Shown here piece by piece: positions 20,643-28,978 of a stretch of DNA of 64,000 bases. The stretch's first letter is position 1. Every line of letters begins with the position of its first letter. Made by a program: the position numbers and the translations under genes. The stretch is from Acidobacteriaceae bacterium. Lineage in GTDB: Bacteria > Acidobacteriota > Terriglobia > Terriglobales > Acidobacteriaceae. The notes beneath the pieces were generated by a model, which was not told the origin of the DNA, made no database searches, and saw only the letters and a list, made by a program, of their open reading frames with translations. The stretch covers positions 123,712 to 187,711 of the forward strand of contig JASHRF010000060.1 of NCBI GenBank assembly GCA_030037545.1. The letters run 5' to 3'.

Positions 20643-20662
20643 AATTATTTTCCGATGCAGAA
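20643..20662. repeat. attL: left 20-bp direct repeat of the genomic island
   Basis: AATTATTTTCCGATGCAGAA is identical to 62318-62337, where it forms the last codons and stop of mnmE. The next base differs (G here, A there), which marks the edge of the repeat. Confidence 0.9.
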
Positions 20663-20720
20663 GATTAAAATATGTCCGGGCCCCAGTGTTTATGCTGGTT
20701 CCAGCGATTTGGCGTTTTCC

Positions 20721-20740
20721 TGGAGACTTGCCGGAGACTT
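20721..20740 (+). repeat. Left arm-type integrase site (paired GGAGACT)
   Basis: TGGAGACTTGCCGGAGACTT, 58 bp inside attL. Its first 19 bases match 62187-62205 near attR at 18 positions. Such paired short repeats flanking the core are typical of arm-binding sites of tyrosine integrases. Confidence 0.55.
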
Positions 20741-21144
20741 AAATTTCGGTGGTAACCTTATGCTCGCGCCCGCAGAGTCCACCCGAATGCACCGCTCAGC
20801 CGTGTCGTCCATCGTCATTTTCGAACCTTCCTAGGCAATCATGACTTATGAAGCAGAGTCGATTTTTTGGTCCCGATTGGGGTCGTTGAGTGGTTTGGCG
20901 ATTTGGCGACAGTCGGCACTCATCTCCTGCCTACATGCCTGTTTCAGAGCACCAACTTCAACCATTGTGATTAGTTGAAGCTACCACCCAGACCAGCTAG
21001 AGGGGACGTCCAATCTGTTCCCAGGTTACTGTCCCCAGGTTCTCTTTCTTTCCCCGGGGTTCCAAGGTTTCCAGTTTCCATCCCCAGTTTTCCGTCCGTC
21101 GGCAGGTTCCCAGCAACTAGAATTGTTGTAAATATGTATCATCT

Positions 21145-21176
21145 CCCGATTTCCCGGCGAATCTCGCTAAATCGGG
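21145..21176 (+). promoter_or_regulatory. Hairpin overlapping the ribosome site of the SMEK-APAZ gene
   Basis: CCCGATTT (21145-21152) can pair perfectly with AAATCGGG (21169-21176) around a 16-base loop. The 3' arm contains part of the only G-rich ribosome-site candidate (GGGGTGG, 21174-21180) in front of the GTG start at 21187, so folding would hide it. This suggests low or conditional translation of the effector subunit. Confidence 0.4.
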
Positions 21177-21186
21177 GTGGACACAC

Positions 21187-22632
21187 GTGAAACATCTCGA
21201 TCTGCAGAACGAATTCAGAGAGTTGATCGCGCAACTGAGGTTCCAGGTTGAGTCCGCGAGTGCCATGGGAAGCTATGACACACACAAGGTTGCGGAGTTC
21301 GCTTTATGCGTTCCTCTTCGCGAATTGTACGGATGGACAGCCCTTCGCAACCTCAATTCTGAAGAGGCGAACTCTCCTGGAATCGATCTTGCTGACGACT
21401 TGGCACGGGTCGCAATCCAAGTGACGGCAACTGCTGATCTCGCCAAAATCAAGCACACGATAGAGGTCTTTATCGATCACGGGCTCAATCAGAAATACGA
21501 CCGATTGATCGTCTTCATCTTATCGAAGAAGCAAAGCAGCTATTCGCAGGCATCGATTGACGCCAGCACGAATGGACGCCTTACGTTTTCGGCCAGTAAA
21601 GACATTTGGGACTACCAGGACATCTGCGCAACGGCGGCCGGCGCAACGCCCCAGCAGTTGCAGGCCGTCGTCAACCACCTCAAAGGCTATATGAGGGGCA
21701 CCCCGGTCGGTCTTGCCGATGAAGACATTGATCCGCCTACCGAGCCTCCAGAGTCGCTATTGGCCAATCTGATAGAGCTGTACTTCCCGAATACTCTATA
21801 CATCGCTCAAATGTCTGCAGACCTAATTGAGCGGCATGGGAAGAGACGGCCAGGGCAGATGCGCAAAACGATTAGCGAATTCAACAAAGACTTAAAGAAG
21901 CCAGTTCCGTCCGGATATGTCACTCACGGCAGACTAATCATCTCGTTCTTGGATCTGACGGATTCAGGTTCGCCATTCCGTCATCTGATAGAGCCTGGAA
22001 CCTCTGAGGAGCACAGATCCGAAGACTTCCTTAACATTGATCCTGATCGTGAAAGGGTGTTTAAATCCCTTCTCCGATCCACACTGCAGCAACGTCTCTA
22101 CGCGGAACACGTGCGTTGGGAACATGAAGACCGTCAATTTATCTTCCTGCCTCGCGAGGACGATCAGAACCAGCGTTATATTGAGTGGCGCGGTGAGAAA
22201 ACAGCGACTCGTGCAGTTTTTGATCGCAAGTACAACAAGAAGGATCCATCAAAGGTCCTCCAGCAAAAGCATCTCTCGTTTGCAGTCCAATTCCTTCGCT
22301 TCGACGGCGACTGGTTTATGTCCATCACGCCGAGCTGGTTCTTCAGCTTTGGGCCCAATTTCAACAAATCGAACTACGCTTTTCAAAATCTCAGCTGGAT
22401 AAAACGGCAGGAGACCAATCAATCTGTAATGAATCACTTCAGATTCATTGCTACATGGCTCAAATCGATAGATGAAGAGACCCTATTCAGCTCCGACAGC
22501 CATGCGGTACTGCTTTCCTTCGGCAACATGTTGACTTTGGACGGCGCACCTTCGCTCGATGAGTCCAAGTGGCTCCCTCTATCTAATTCTTTGGATGGTG
22601 AGGACGATATTCCGAGGAGGCTGTTTGACTGA
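21187..22632 (+). CDS. SMEK-domain/APAZ protein, partner of short Argonaute
   Basis: 481 residues, GTG start. Residues about 5-150 match the SMEK domain, a PD-(D/E)XK-like nuclease fold: MGSYD, PGIDLADDLARVAIQVTAT (Asp67 and Gln78 at the motif positions), KIKHTIEVFIDHGL, ILSKKQSSYS. Residues about 280-480 resemble APAZ, the domain that binds short prokaryotic Argonautes (RYIEWRGEKTATRAVF, HLSFAVQFLRFDGDWFMSITPSW, SWIKRQETNQSV). Residues 185-275 are an unassigned linker domain. The next gene encodes the Argonaute and overlaps by one base. By analogy with SPARTA and SPARDA, it would be the effector, here a nuclease; that activity is inferred. Confidence 0.8.
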   Translation: MKHLDLQNEFRELIAQLRFQVESASAMGSYDTHKVAEFALCVPLRELYGWTALRNLNSEEANSPGIDLADDLARVAIQVTATADLAKIKHTIEVFIDHGLNQKYDRLIVFILSKKQSSYSQASIDASTNGRLTFSASKDIWDYQDICATAAGATPQQLQAVVNHLKGYMRGTPVGLADEDIDPPTEPPESLLANLIELYFPNTLYIAQMSADLIERHGKRRPGQMRKTISEFNKDLKKPVPSGYVTHGRLIISFLDLTDSGSPFRHLIEPGTSEEHRSEDFLNIDPDRERVFKSLLRSTLQQRLYAEHVRWEHEDRQFIFLPREDDQNQRYIEWRGEKTATRAVFDRKYNKKDPSKVLQQKHLSFAVQFLRFDGDWFMSITPSWFFSFGPNFNKSNYAFQNLSWIKRQETNQSVMNHFRFIATWLKSIDEETLFSSDSHAVLLSFGNMLTLDGAPSLDESKWLPLSNSLDGEDDIPRRLFD

Positions 22633-24053
22633 TGAAGCTATTTCATATCAAAGAACCTCGCCTGGCCTTTGCTGAAGGAACTCACGTCTGTCCGAGGCGG
22701 GGTATTGCTACATATGGAGTCTACGATCGCCACTCACAGACCCGGCGCACTCCAATACATCTCGGGGTCGTTGGCATCAGCGCCGATCTTGAAGCCATGG
22801 CGAACCTGCTTGAAAGAATGAAGTCTCCGATTCGCGGTGTCTCGGATGAGCGCAAACGCAACCTCTTCCCTGATTTCTGCGGATTCAATTCGGGTACCGG
22901 TTTTTATGCGGAGCTTGTGTTTAACCAAGATCTCGGACGTCCAATCAAGAACACGGACCTGAGCAAGATAACAAAGATAAAAAACAGAGCTGAGAGAATC
23001 GAAGCTGCGCTTGATCTCTACTACAGCGAGATCAAGTTCTTAGCACAAAACCGCCCCATCGACGTTATAGTGTGCGTTTTGTCCAAACCAATTTACGATG
23101 CTGTCAGCAAAGAGGCTGTTGTCGAAGAAGAGGAGCAACTCGAAACAAGTGTCGAGGTTGATTCGGAGCTGAACTTTCGTCGCGCACTCAAGGCGCGAAC
23201 AATGCATTTTGGAAAGCCTCTCCAATTGCTTCGGGCAGAAACCTTCAAATCAGACGCAAAGAAGCAGCAGGATGACGCAACAAAAGCCTGGAACCTCTCC
23301 ACTGCGCTTTATTACAAGGCTGGAGCCACCAATCCGTGGCGCTTGGACAGAGAGGGCGATCACCCCCTGTCGTGCGCGCTTGGCGTGGCCTTTTACCGAA
23401 GCCGTGATAAGAAGAGTATCAATACCAGTTTGGCCCAGGTGTTCGATGAATTGGGCAACGGCTTGATTATGCGCGGCACTCCAGTCCAACTGGATAAGGA
23501 TGACCGTGTGCCAAAACTGACGGCAGACCAGGCATATCTGTTATTCAAATCCGCGTTGCAAGAATACTGGAATGCGTTGCGGACGAATCCAAAGCGGGTA
23601 GTTGTTCACAAAACTTCCAACTTCTCCGACGCTGAAGCAGATGGCTTCCTGTCTGCGGCGGACGAGTTGCGCATTGACACGGTTGATTTTGTTACTGTCA
23701 TGGATTCGAAGCTTCGACTCTTTAGGAATGGGGGCTACCCGGCATACCGTGGCACTTCAGTGGAAATCGGTCAAAACCATCAATTGCTCTACACGCGGGG
23801 CTCAAACTGGTACTACGGAACCTACCCAGGAATGTACATTCCACAACCGCTTGAACTCCGAGTCCTTCGTTCGGAACAGAGCGCTGACTTCCTTGCCCGC
23901 GAGATTCTTGGGTTAACCAAGATGAATTGGAACAACACGCAAGTTGACGGCAAATACCCCATCACTCTGAGTTGCGCCCGAAAGGTTGGCGAAATCATGA
24001 AGTACTTGGAGGAACATGACCATCCGCAGATTCGCTATGGGTACTACATGTGA
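22632..24053 (+). CDS. Short prokaryotic Argonaute (MID-PIWI, catalytically inactive)
   Basis: 473 residues, the usual size of PAZ-less Argonautes. The MID-like region includes KSDAKKQQDDATKAW (about 206-220), the place of 5'-phosphate contacts, then LSTALYYKAGATNPWRL. PIWI follows: LGVAFY (250-255, Ala where active enzymes have the first Asp), RVVVHKTSNF (322-331, no catalytic Asp), LLYTRGSNWYYGTYPGMYIP (386-405), and KMNWNNTQVDGKYPITLSC (430-448), a signature of inactive short Argonautes. It should use a small guide to detect nucleic acid and switch on the SMEK-APAZ partner. The ATG overlaps the partner's stop (TGATG), implying coupled translation. Confidence 0.9.
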   Translation: MKLFHIKEPRLAFAEGTHVCPRRGIATYGVYDRHSQTRRTPIHLGVVGISADLEAMANLLERMKSPIRGVSDERKRNLFPDFCGFNSGTGFYAELVFNQDLGRPIKNTDLSKITKIKNRAERIEAALDLYYSEIKFLAQNRPIDVIVCVLSKPIYDAVSKEAVVEEEEQLETSVEVDSELNFRRALKARTMHFGKPLQLLRAETFKSDAKKQQDDATKAWNLSTALYYKAGATNPWRLDREGDHPLSCALGVAFYRSRDKKSINTSLAQVFDELGNGLIMRGTPVQLDKDDRVPKLTADQAYLLFKSALQEYWNALRTNPKRVVVHKTSNFSDAEADGFLSAADELRIDTVDFVTVMDSKLRLFRNGGYPAYRGTSVEIGQNHQLLYTRGSNWYYGTYPGMYIPQPLELRVLRSEQSADFLAREILGLTKMNWNNTQVDGKYPITLSCARKVGEIMKYLEEHDHPQIRYGYYM

Positions 24054-24205
24054 GAAAGCGAAACCCTCGGTCAGATGAAACGTTGCCGAGGCCAGCCTTT
24101 CGACGATCTGGGTCAGATTAAGCTTAAGTGGCGCCAACAGTCAAATCGCTCATTGATCTTTGCCCGTCGATCGGATCGGCTTTGCATACTGCGCCGACGC
24201 GCAGT

Positions 24206-25765
24206 TCAGCCTTCGGTGAAATCATCGAACGCTTCCTGCACGATGGCCTCGATTGAGGCTACTTCAGCGTCAGTCAACTGGGCAAACTCGCCCTCGCGCC
24301 GTTTGCGGCCGAGTCTGTTCTCGTTCAGCCGGATGTACCGGATGAGGTTCTCGGCGATCCTGTCCGGCATCTCGACCGTGTTCATGACGCGGCGCATCGC
24401 CTCGTCGTTGCGGCGCAGGAAGTCGATTTCCCGGGGCAGGTCCTTGTCGATCGCGCGCTCCACGCAACCATAGAGAAACTCCGCCGCCTCGGTGCAATCG
24501 AAATAGCGATAAAGGTCGGCCGTGTCGTTAATCACCTCGACGTTCCGCGCCGGTGTCGGCCGCCACTCGATATAGTCCATTAGTGGGCCTGAATGCGCGC
24601 GCAGCGTATCGCGATATGTGTCGATGCGGTCGAGCATAACCGGGGAGACGGGGAATACCATTCCCGGTGGCGTGAATTTCCGCTCCGCCAGGACGTGATG
24701 GATCAGGCAGCGATGAAGCCGGCCGTTACCGTCCTGGAAGGGATGGATGTACACGAACCCAAACGCGGTCGCTGCGGCCTGCAGCACGGTGTCGATTCCT
24801 CCGTCACGCATGCGCTCGTTCGCCGCGATCATACCTTGCACGAGGGTTTGTAGATCGTCGGGGCGCGCGCCGATGAATTCCGGCAGCGGGTCGCCGTCGT
24901 AATCTCGTTCTCCGAGGAAGACGCCGTCCGGCCGCAGGCCTGCCCTTGTGAAGCGCGTATCCTCGATCAGGACGGTATGAAGTCGCACGATTTCATTCAG
25001 CGTCAGCCTGTTCTTCCCCGCCTGCAGCACCGCCCTACCCCACCGTTCAATACGATTGCGCGGAGGCTTCTCTCCTTCGATCTCAAAACTTGCGCGGCTG
25101 TCTGCCAGCAGGAGGAAGCTCGCCGCGCGCGCAACAACATTCGCACCGGTGCGACCGATGATTTCATTCGCCTTTGCCCCGAGCGCGCGCGCGCCGAAAT
25201 CCGTCAGCATTTCTGTCTTGCGGATGATGGGGCAGAAGTCGCGGTTGCCGAGCAGATTGTCACGCACCTTGTGGCGGCGCGACGGGATCGGCGCCGTCGT
25301 GAAATAGATGCGGCTGTCGAGCAGGTCGGTGAAACCAACTGCGGGGGTGTCGTCGATATCGAGCGTGCGGCCAGTCAGGAATTCGTAGAGGAACCAGGCG
25401 CGGCGATTTGGGGTTCCGGTCGGGGCGCTGCGGACGAAGGCAGCGACGGTGTCCTGGGGAACGGCGTCAAATACCCGTTTTAAAACGAGTAGGTCAAGGT
25501 TTTCATGGCGCAGCGCGAAACTGAGGTGATCACCGAAGCCGTCGCCTGGCCAGTACCGCTTGTCGTAAATCGTCCACGCACCGACCTCGCGTCGGCTCGC
25601 CTTGACGTGCTGATCTGAGACAGCGCTGGGACGGCGCACCGGCGCGCGCGCGCCGAGGCTCTGAACCAACCAGGCCCAGCCCGCCAGCCGTGCTCCGGGC
25701 GGCACTGCCTTCTGCTGAAAGACGCCGACACAACCATTATCGGGAAGCTGGTTTTGGGCCGCCAT
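24206..25765 (-). CDS. Class II Fic family AMPylase-like protein
   Basis: 519 residues. The canonical Fic motif HPFQDGNGR lies at 341-349, with the catalytic His341. An inhibitory helix motif SFEIEG (226-231), matching (S/T)xxxE(G/N), sits N-terminal to the Fic core, as in self-inhibited class II Fic proteins. The first 150 residues look like the extra N-terminal region of Fic proteins with a DUF4172-like or unknown domain, and residues after 400 carry a helical, possibly winged-helix, extension. It converges on the Argonaute operon. Substrate unknown; AMP transfer to a protein is the usual reaction. Confidence 0.85.
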   Translation of the reverse strand: MAAQNQLPDNGCVGVFQQKAVPPGARLAGWAWLVQSLGARAPVRRPSAVSDQHVKASRREVGAWTIYDKRYWPGDGFGDHLSFALRHENLDLLVLKRVFDAVPQDTVAAFVRSAPTGTPNRRAWFLYEFLTGRTLDIDDTPAVGFTDLLDSRIYFTTAPIPSRRHKVRDNLLGNRDFCPIIRKTEMLTDFGARALGAKANEIIGRTGANVVARAASFLLLADSRASFEIEGEKPPRNRIERWGRAVLQAGKNRLTLNEIVRLHTVLIEDTRFTRAGLRPDGVFLGERDYDGDPLPEFIGARPDDLQTLVQGMIAANERMRDGGIDTVLQAAATAFGFVYIHPFQDGNGRLHRCLIHHVLAERKFTPPGMVFPVSPVMLDRIDTYRDTLRAHSGPLMDYIEWRPTPARNVEVINDTADLYRYFDCTEAAEFLYGCVERAIDKDLPREIDFLRRNDEAMRRVMNTVEMPDRIAENLIRYIRLNENRLGRKRREGEFAQLTDAEVASIEAIVQEAFDDFTEG

Positions 25766-25917
25766 GGTCGAAGATCCTTTCCAGTAGTCGAAAAATAATC
25801 ACTTTTCAAGTGGAAGGTCGAAAGCAATATATCAGACCTTTGGGTCGAAAATCAATCCCTCTGGTCGAAATTATCGAATTATTTAGAATATATGTCGAAA
25901 ATCAATCTCATAGGTCG
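25766..25917. repeat. Seven phased GGTCGAAAATCAATC-type repeats upstream of the Fic gene
   Basis: Imperfect direct repeats start at 25766, 25786, 25816, 25843, 25863, 25893 and 25913 (spacings 20, 30, 27, 20, 30, 20). The best copies (25843 and 25893) share GTCGAAAATCAATC; the last keeps only GGTCG. They cover the AT-rich region from the Fic start codon upstream, the place of its promoter. Near-multiples of ten suggest binding on one face of the helix. Confidence 0.7.
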
Positions 25918-25920
25918 CAC

Positions 25921-26767
25921 TGAAATTACTCATGCCAAGGACCAGAAATCTGTGCAGGTGAGCGCGTCACCGCTCTGTGACTGTTCATACAGGCGTCTCG
26001 CCGGTCAGCTCTTCAATCCGCGTATGTCGGGGATTGGCATTGAAATCTGACTCGGTAGCTGTGTTGCCTGTGCAATTCCCCGGCGATCGCCGGTGGAGCA
26101 TAGCCTCTCCGCCGTCAGCTGGGTACAGCGAAGCTGAGTCAGCCGGGGCCATCGGTCTCGCGATCTTTCCGGTCCGGAAGCCGAAGTCGCGCCTGCGGGG
26201 GTTTTTGCCGGCGGCCTTTCCCGCGTCAGCATGGCCGAACCAGTTACCGCATTGAAAGCTGAACCTGAAATCTGGAATCCGGATTAATGCGGCGGTTGAC
26301 GGCGACACCATACAACTCCGCTGCCGCGCCGGAACGCAACCTAACGTCCAGTTCTTCCAATCTTCCTTCGAACCTGCGCGGTTAGCTTCTCGAAATCTTC
26401 TGAGCTGAGTCTAGCCGCACGGCTGTTCTCAGGAATTCGAGAAGCTCTGGGACGGAATTCACGTGGATCGGTGTATTGCGCTCATCCGCAATAGCGCGTC
26501 GGTGTCACCTCCGAGCTTTCCCCATCGGCAATCCTTCTTGCTCCAGAAGGAGCCCTTGCACATCCAGGGCTGTCGGAATCTTTCTTTCGATACCGATTCG
26601 CATGTTTTGAGTCTCTAGTCGGCCGGACGTTGCGGTCGCTATTTCTAAAAACCTAATACCGCCGCTTCCATCCGGCCTCTAATCCTCACTCATTCCCAAT
26701 CCCTCCCAGGCTTTCCAGATTCACGATCTGTGATGGGCCTCCGGCGTGGCTTGCTCAGGAGAATCTT
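25921..26767. other. Intergenic region with a long inverted repeat
   Basis: 847 bp with no recognised gene. Short frames on both strands show no family resemblance and may be degraded coding sequence. The notable element is the inverted repeat at 26384-26446. Confidence 0.45.
26384..26446. repeat. Long imperfect inverted repeat with nested hairpin
   Basis: AGCTTCTCGAA (26384-26394) is the exact reverse complement of TTCGAGAAGCT (26436-26446). Pairing can continue inward through CTGAG/CTCAG, and the apex holds AGCCG-CA-CGGCT. It could form a cruciform or a stable RNA hairpin. Confidence 0.5.
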
Positions 26768-27139
26768 ATGCACGTTTCAATGTCTCGCGATGTCGTCATC
26801 TGTCCTGTTTGTCAATTGAGCCAATTTGAACACGAAAATGGGAAATGCCGCCGCTGTCATCATTCATTCATTACCTACATCGAGTTCTTTCTCCCAAACC
26901 AACTTGATCGCTTCGATTCTCAATGGCCGAAGATAGAAGTCGGTGGACTCGTTCGAAGACTGCGATCCCGGCGCGGAATGACCCAGGCCGCGCTGGCCGC
27001 TCTCACCGGAATTCACCGTACCTACTTGTCGCGCACAGAGCGGGGCCAAGTCATGCCTTCCGTCGTCGCTCTGATGCGAATCGCCCGCGCGCTGGGTGTT
27101 GATAAGATGCTGCTGCGTGTGCGCAGTTCGTCCAGCTAA
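26768..27139 (+). CDS. XRE-family transcriptional regulator with N-terminal zinc ribbon
   Basis: 123 residues behind AGGAGA at 26758-26763. Residues 12-30 carry CPVC and CRRC, a zinc-ribbon arrangement, and residues about 58-115 form a classical XRE helix-turn-helix (VRRLRSRRGMTQAALAALTG, then TYLSRTERGQVMPSVVALMRIARALGV). Probably a repressor or activator of nearby island genes. A perfect hairpin follows at 27187-27212. Confidence 0.85.
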   Translation: MHVSMSRDVVICPVCQLSQFEHENGKCRRCHHSFITYIEFFLPNQLDRFDSQWPKIEVGGLVRRLRSRRGMTQAALAALTGIHRTYLSRTERGQVMPSVVALMRIARALGVDKMLLRVRSSSS

Positions 27140-27186
27140 TGCCGGAGCACATGACCTTTTCGACCAGATGTCGTAATGGATTTGCA

Positions 27187-27212
27187 GCAATGTGCCGATT
27201 CCGGCACATTGC
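27187..27212. terminator. Hairpin after the XRE regulator
   Basis: A perfect 11-bp stem (GCAATGTGCCG with CGGCACATTGC) closes an ATTC tetraloop, 48 bp after the regulator. There is no T-run, so it may be a terminator of weak efficiency or an operator palindrome. Confidence 0.5.
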
Positions 27213-27566
27213 GAACGACCGCAAACCGCTGCGCTCGCCTACTCCGTGGGATGATTGACTCAAGATCTTCATCAAGAAGCAATCGCCCCAAACGATTTAG
27301 CGGGTGTCTCCTTGTACGCCAGTGCTGAGCTGAGCTCCTCCCATACAAAGGATGAGCGCCTTGAATATTACGGCATCGGCGTTCTGGCTGAAGGCGGCAA
27401 AATCATTCTTCACCGCGTTGATTCGAGGGCTCGCGCTCAGAGCGCGGAATCGTTTAGGTCGATGGTGCTCAGGAGGATCTGTTTATGGCATCTACAGGTG
27501 TGGGTAAGGCACGGATATTTTCCACGTTAGAGAAGTTGTCCACAGCTTTTGAGACAGGATCTGGTT
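27213..27566. other. Intergenic region without supported gene
   Basis: About 350 bp. A 91-codon plus-strand frame (27255-27530) is open but has no recognisable motifs and no clear ribosome site, so it is not called. Confidence 0.4.
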
Positions 27567-28130
27567 ATGGCAAGTAAGAAGACAGTTACAACCAAAAGTG
27601 CATCGGCCAAATCAGCACGAATCGCCCGCATTGCGGCCGTGCGTCGCGCGCTGACTGGGTACTTTCTCGGCAGTGCCGCGGCCATGGAACATTTCTGGAG
27701 CACTGCTAATCCATCGCTTGGTGAGAAGTCTCCCGCGAATCTGGTAAAGGCGGGGAAGCTCAGCCAAGTCGAGCAATACGTGAGCCACTTGCGTAAGCAT
27801 ACTCGGTTCGCCGACCCGAAATTTAAGGATGAGCCACCTGAAACCAGCGTTGCAGCTTACGAGGGCACAACAGAGGAGTTCCTGGAACGATTGAAGAATA
27901 ACCAAGCCGCCTATCGTTTCATAGTTGTCGCGTTCCCGAATGCCGAGTCGTATTACACCTACGCGCCCGTGTATCGGCGGATCATCGATTTATTGCCAGG
28001 AATTCTGCAACGTCAGGAGCGCAAAGAGCAAATGCTTTACGCCCGGATCATCTACTCCTTTACCGCGGATCTGCCTATCAGGTTGCCAAAACTGAAAAAG
28101 ATTGACGCAAGAGGAAGAGCAGGACAGTAA
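27567..28130 (+). CDS. Hypothetical protein with MbcA/ParS/Xre-like segment
   Basis: 187 residues from ATG 27567 (an in-frame start at 27549 is also possible). The N-terminus is Lys/Ser/Ala-rich. MEHFWSTANPSLGEKSPANL followed by KLSQVEQYV resembles the toxin-binding MbcA/ParS/Xre (DUF2384) domain of antitoxins, which ends in a similar NpaLGgrsP..L motif. No RES-type toxin gene is adjacent. The remainder is unrecognised. Confidence 0.55.
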   Translation: MASKKTVTTKSASAKSARIARIAAVRRALTGYFLGSAAAMEHFWSTANPSLGEKSPANLVKAGKLSQVEQYVSHLRKHTRFADPKFKDEPPETSVAAYEGTTEEFLERLKNNQAAYRFIVVAFPNAESYYTYAPVYRRIIDLLPGILQRQERKEQMLYARIIYSFTADLPIRLPKLKKIDARGRAGQ

Positions 28131-28274
28131 AGTTTGGGGCCGCATGTTGCAACGCGACGTAGGGGTCGCGCACGGGAAGCATCCCGGCAAGATAGCGGGG
28201 ATGAAAGTTCGAATCTTTCTGCGGCCCGCCCAATTGCAGTCCTGCGCGCCCTTCCCGAACGAAAGGAGAGCGCC

Positions 28275-28928
28275 ATGGGAGTACTTGATGATGTAATTTG
28301 CAACAACGATCTTTTTGGGAAACACAAAGGCGAGACGCATTACACGCAAAGTCTCAATCCGGTCTTCCCTGGATCCACGTACGAGATCACTCCTTCAGGA
28401 CGCCTGGAGCTATTGGAATGCACCTACGAAGATCTTAGCGATCCGAATGTCCAGGGCTGGGAGCAACTCGTAGGAATAATGACACCGGTCTTCACTGGAC
28501 AACGCCACGACATGGACTGGCATGGTTGGGTAGAGTTCCCAGGATTTGGCCGGGCCAAGTTTACCAATGGAACCATGGCTGCGTTTGAGGCTGATTCAGA
28601 CCAAAGCAACCCGGCGCCAATGCAGGAAAGGACTGGCACTCCTCCTGTACCGTCGCCCAATCTGGAGGCACCCATCTACATGCAGGGCGAAGCTCTCGGA
28701 ACGTTGAGAGTCAATGGGCGGAAGGTGGAGGCCGTCTGCCTGGAGTGTAAGCATTTCATCACTGACGATAAGGGATCCCGATATGTTCTCGAACAGTTCT
28801 GGACACATCAAGTGTTCGAGCATCACGTGCCTCCCGATTTGATCGGAGTAGAAGGCCTGGAGCAGATCAGCACGGCTGGAATCCAGCTTGCAGCGCAAAT
28901 CGTGGTGAGGTCGAGGCCGCAATTGTAA
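28275..28928 (+). CDS. Hypothetical protein (MGxxD-type phage/island protein)
   Basis: 217 residues from the ATG at 28275, after AAGGAGA at 28262-28268. The first 100 residues (MGVLDDVIC, PSGRLELLE, DWHGWVEF, GRAKFTNGTMAAFE) resemble small uncharacterised proteins beginning MGMFD that occur in phages and islands. The C-terminal half (from about 125) is a separate, unrecognised domain with a CLECK segment. No function can be assigned. Confidence 0.6.
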   Translation: MGVLDDVICNNDLFGKHKGETHYTQSLNPVFPGSTYEITPSGRLELLECTYEDLSDPNVQGWEQLVGIMTPVFTGQRHDMDWHGWVEFPGFGRAKFTNGTMAAFEADSDQSNPAPMQERTGTPPVPSPNLEAPIYMQGEALGTLRVNGRKVEAVCLECKHFITDDKGSRYVLEQFWTHQVFEHHVPPDLIGVEGLEQISTAGIQLAAQIVVRSRPQL

Positions 28929-28978
28929 AACGTGAGGACCATCTACCATCCATCGTGAATCGGTCCGGAAGGGGGAGC

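Larger units (their letters stand above)
20663..21186. other. Island left end and leader of the Argonaute operon
   Basis: 524 bp without a convincing gene. It contains the arm-type repeat at 20721-20740, a 7-bp inverted repeat (CTTCAAC 20956-20962, GTTGAAG 20974-20980), a pyrimidine-rich stretch with repeated CCCAGGTT/CCCAGTTT elements (about 21018-21110), and a hairpin over the ribosome site of the next gene. An AT-rich stretch around 21119-21140 may hold the operon promoter. Confidence 0.45.

Noticed and set aside
25766..25917. CRISPR array
   Set aside because: Repeats are short (about 8-15 bp), imperfect and have spacings as small as 20 bp, and no cas gene is near.
26335..26390. ACCTAAC and GTTAGCT about 40 bp apart, resembling integron attC ends
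   Set aside because: GTTAGCT does not fit the GTTRRRY core, the L boxes are missing and no integron integrase or cassette array is present.
27255..27530. 91-codon open frame after the XRE regulator
   Set aside because: No motif, no ribosome site, and overlapping open frames on the other strand.
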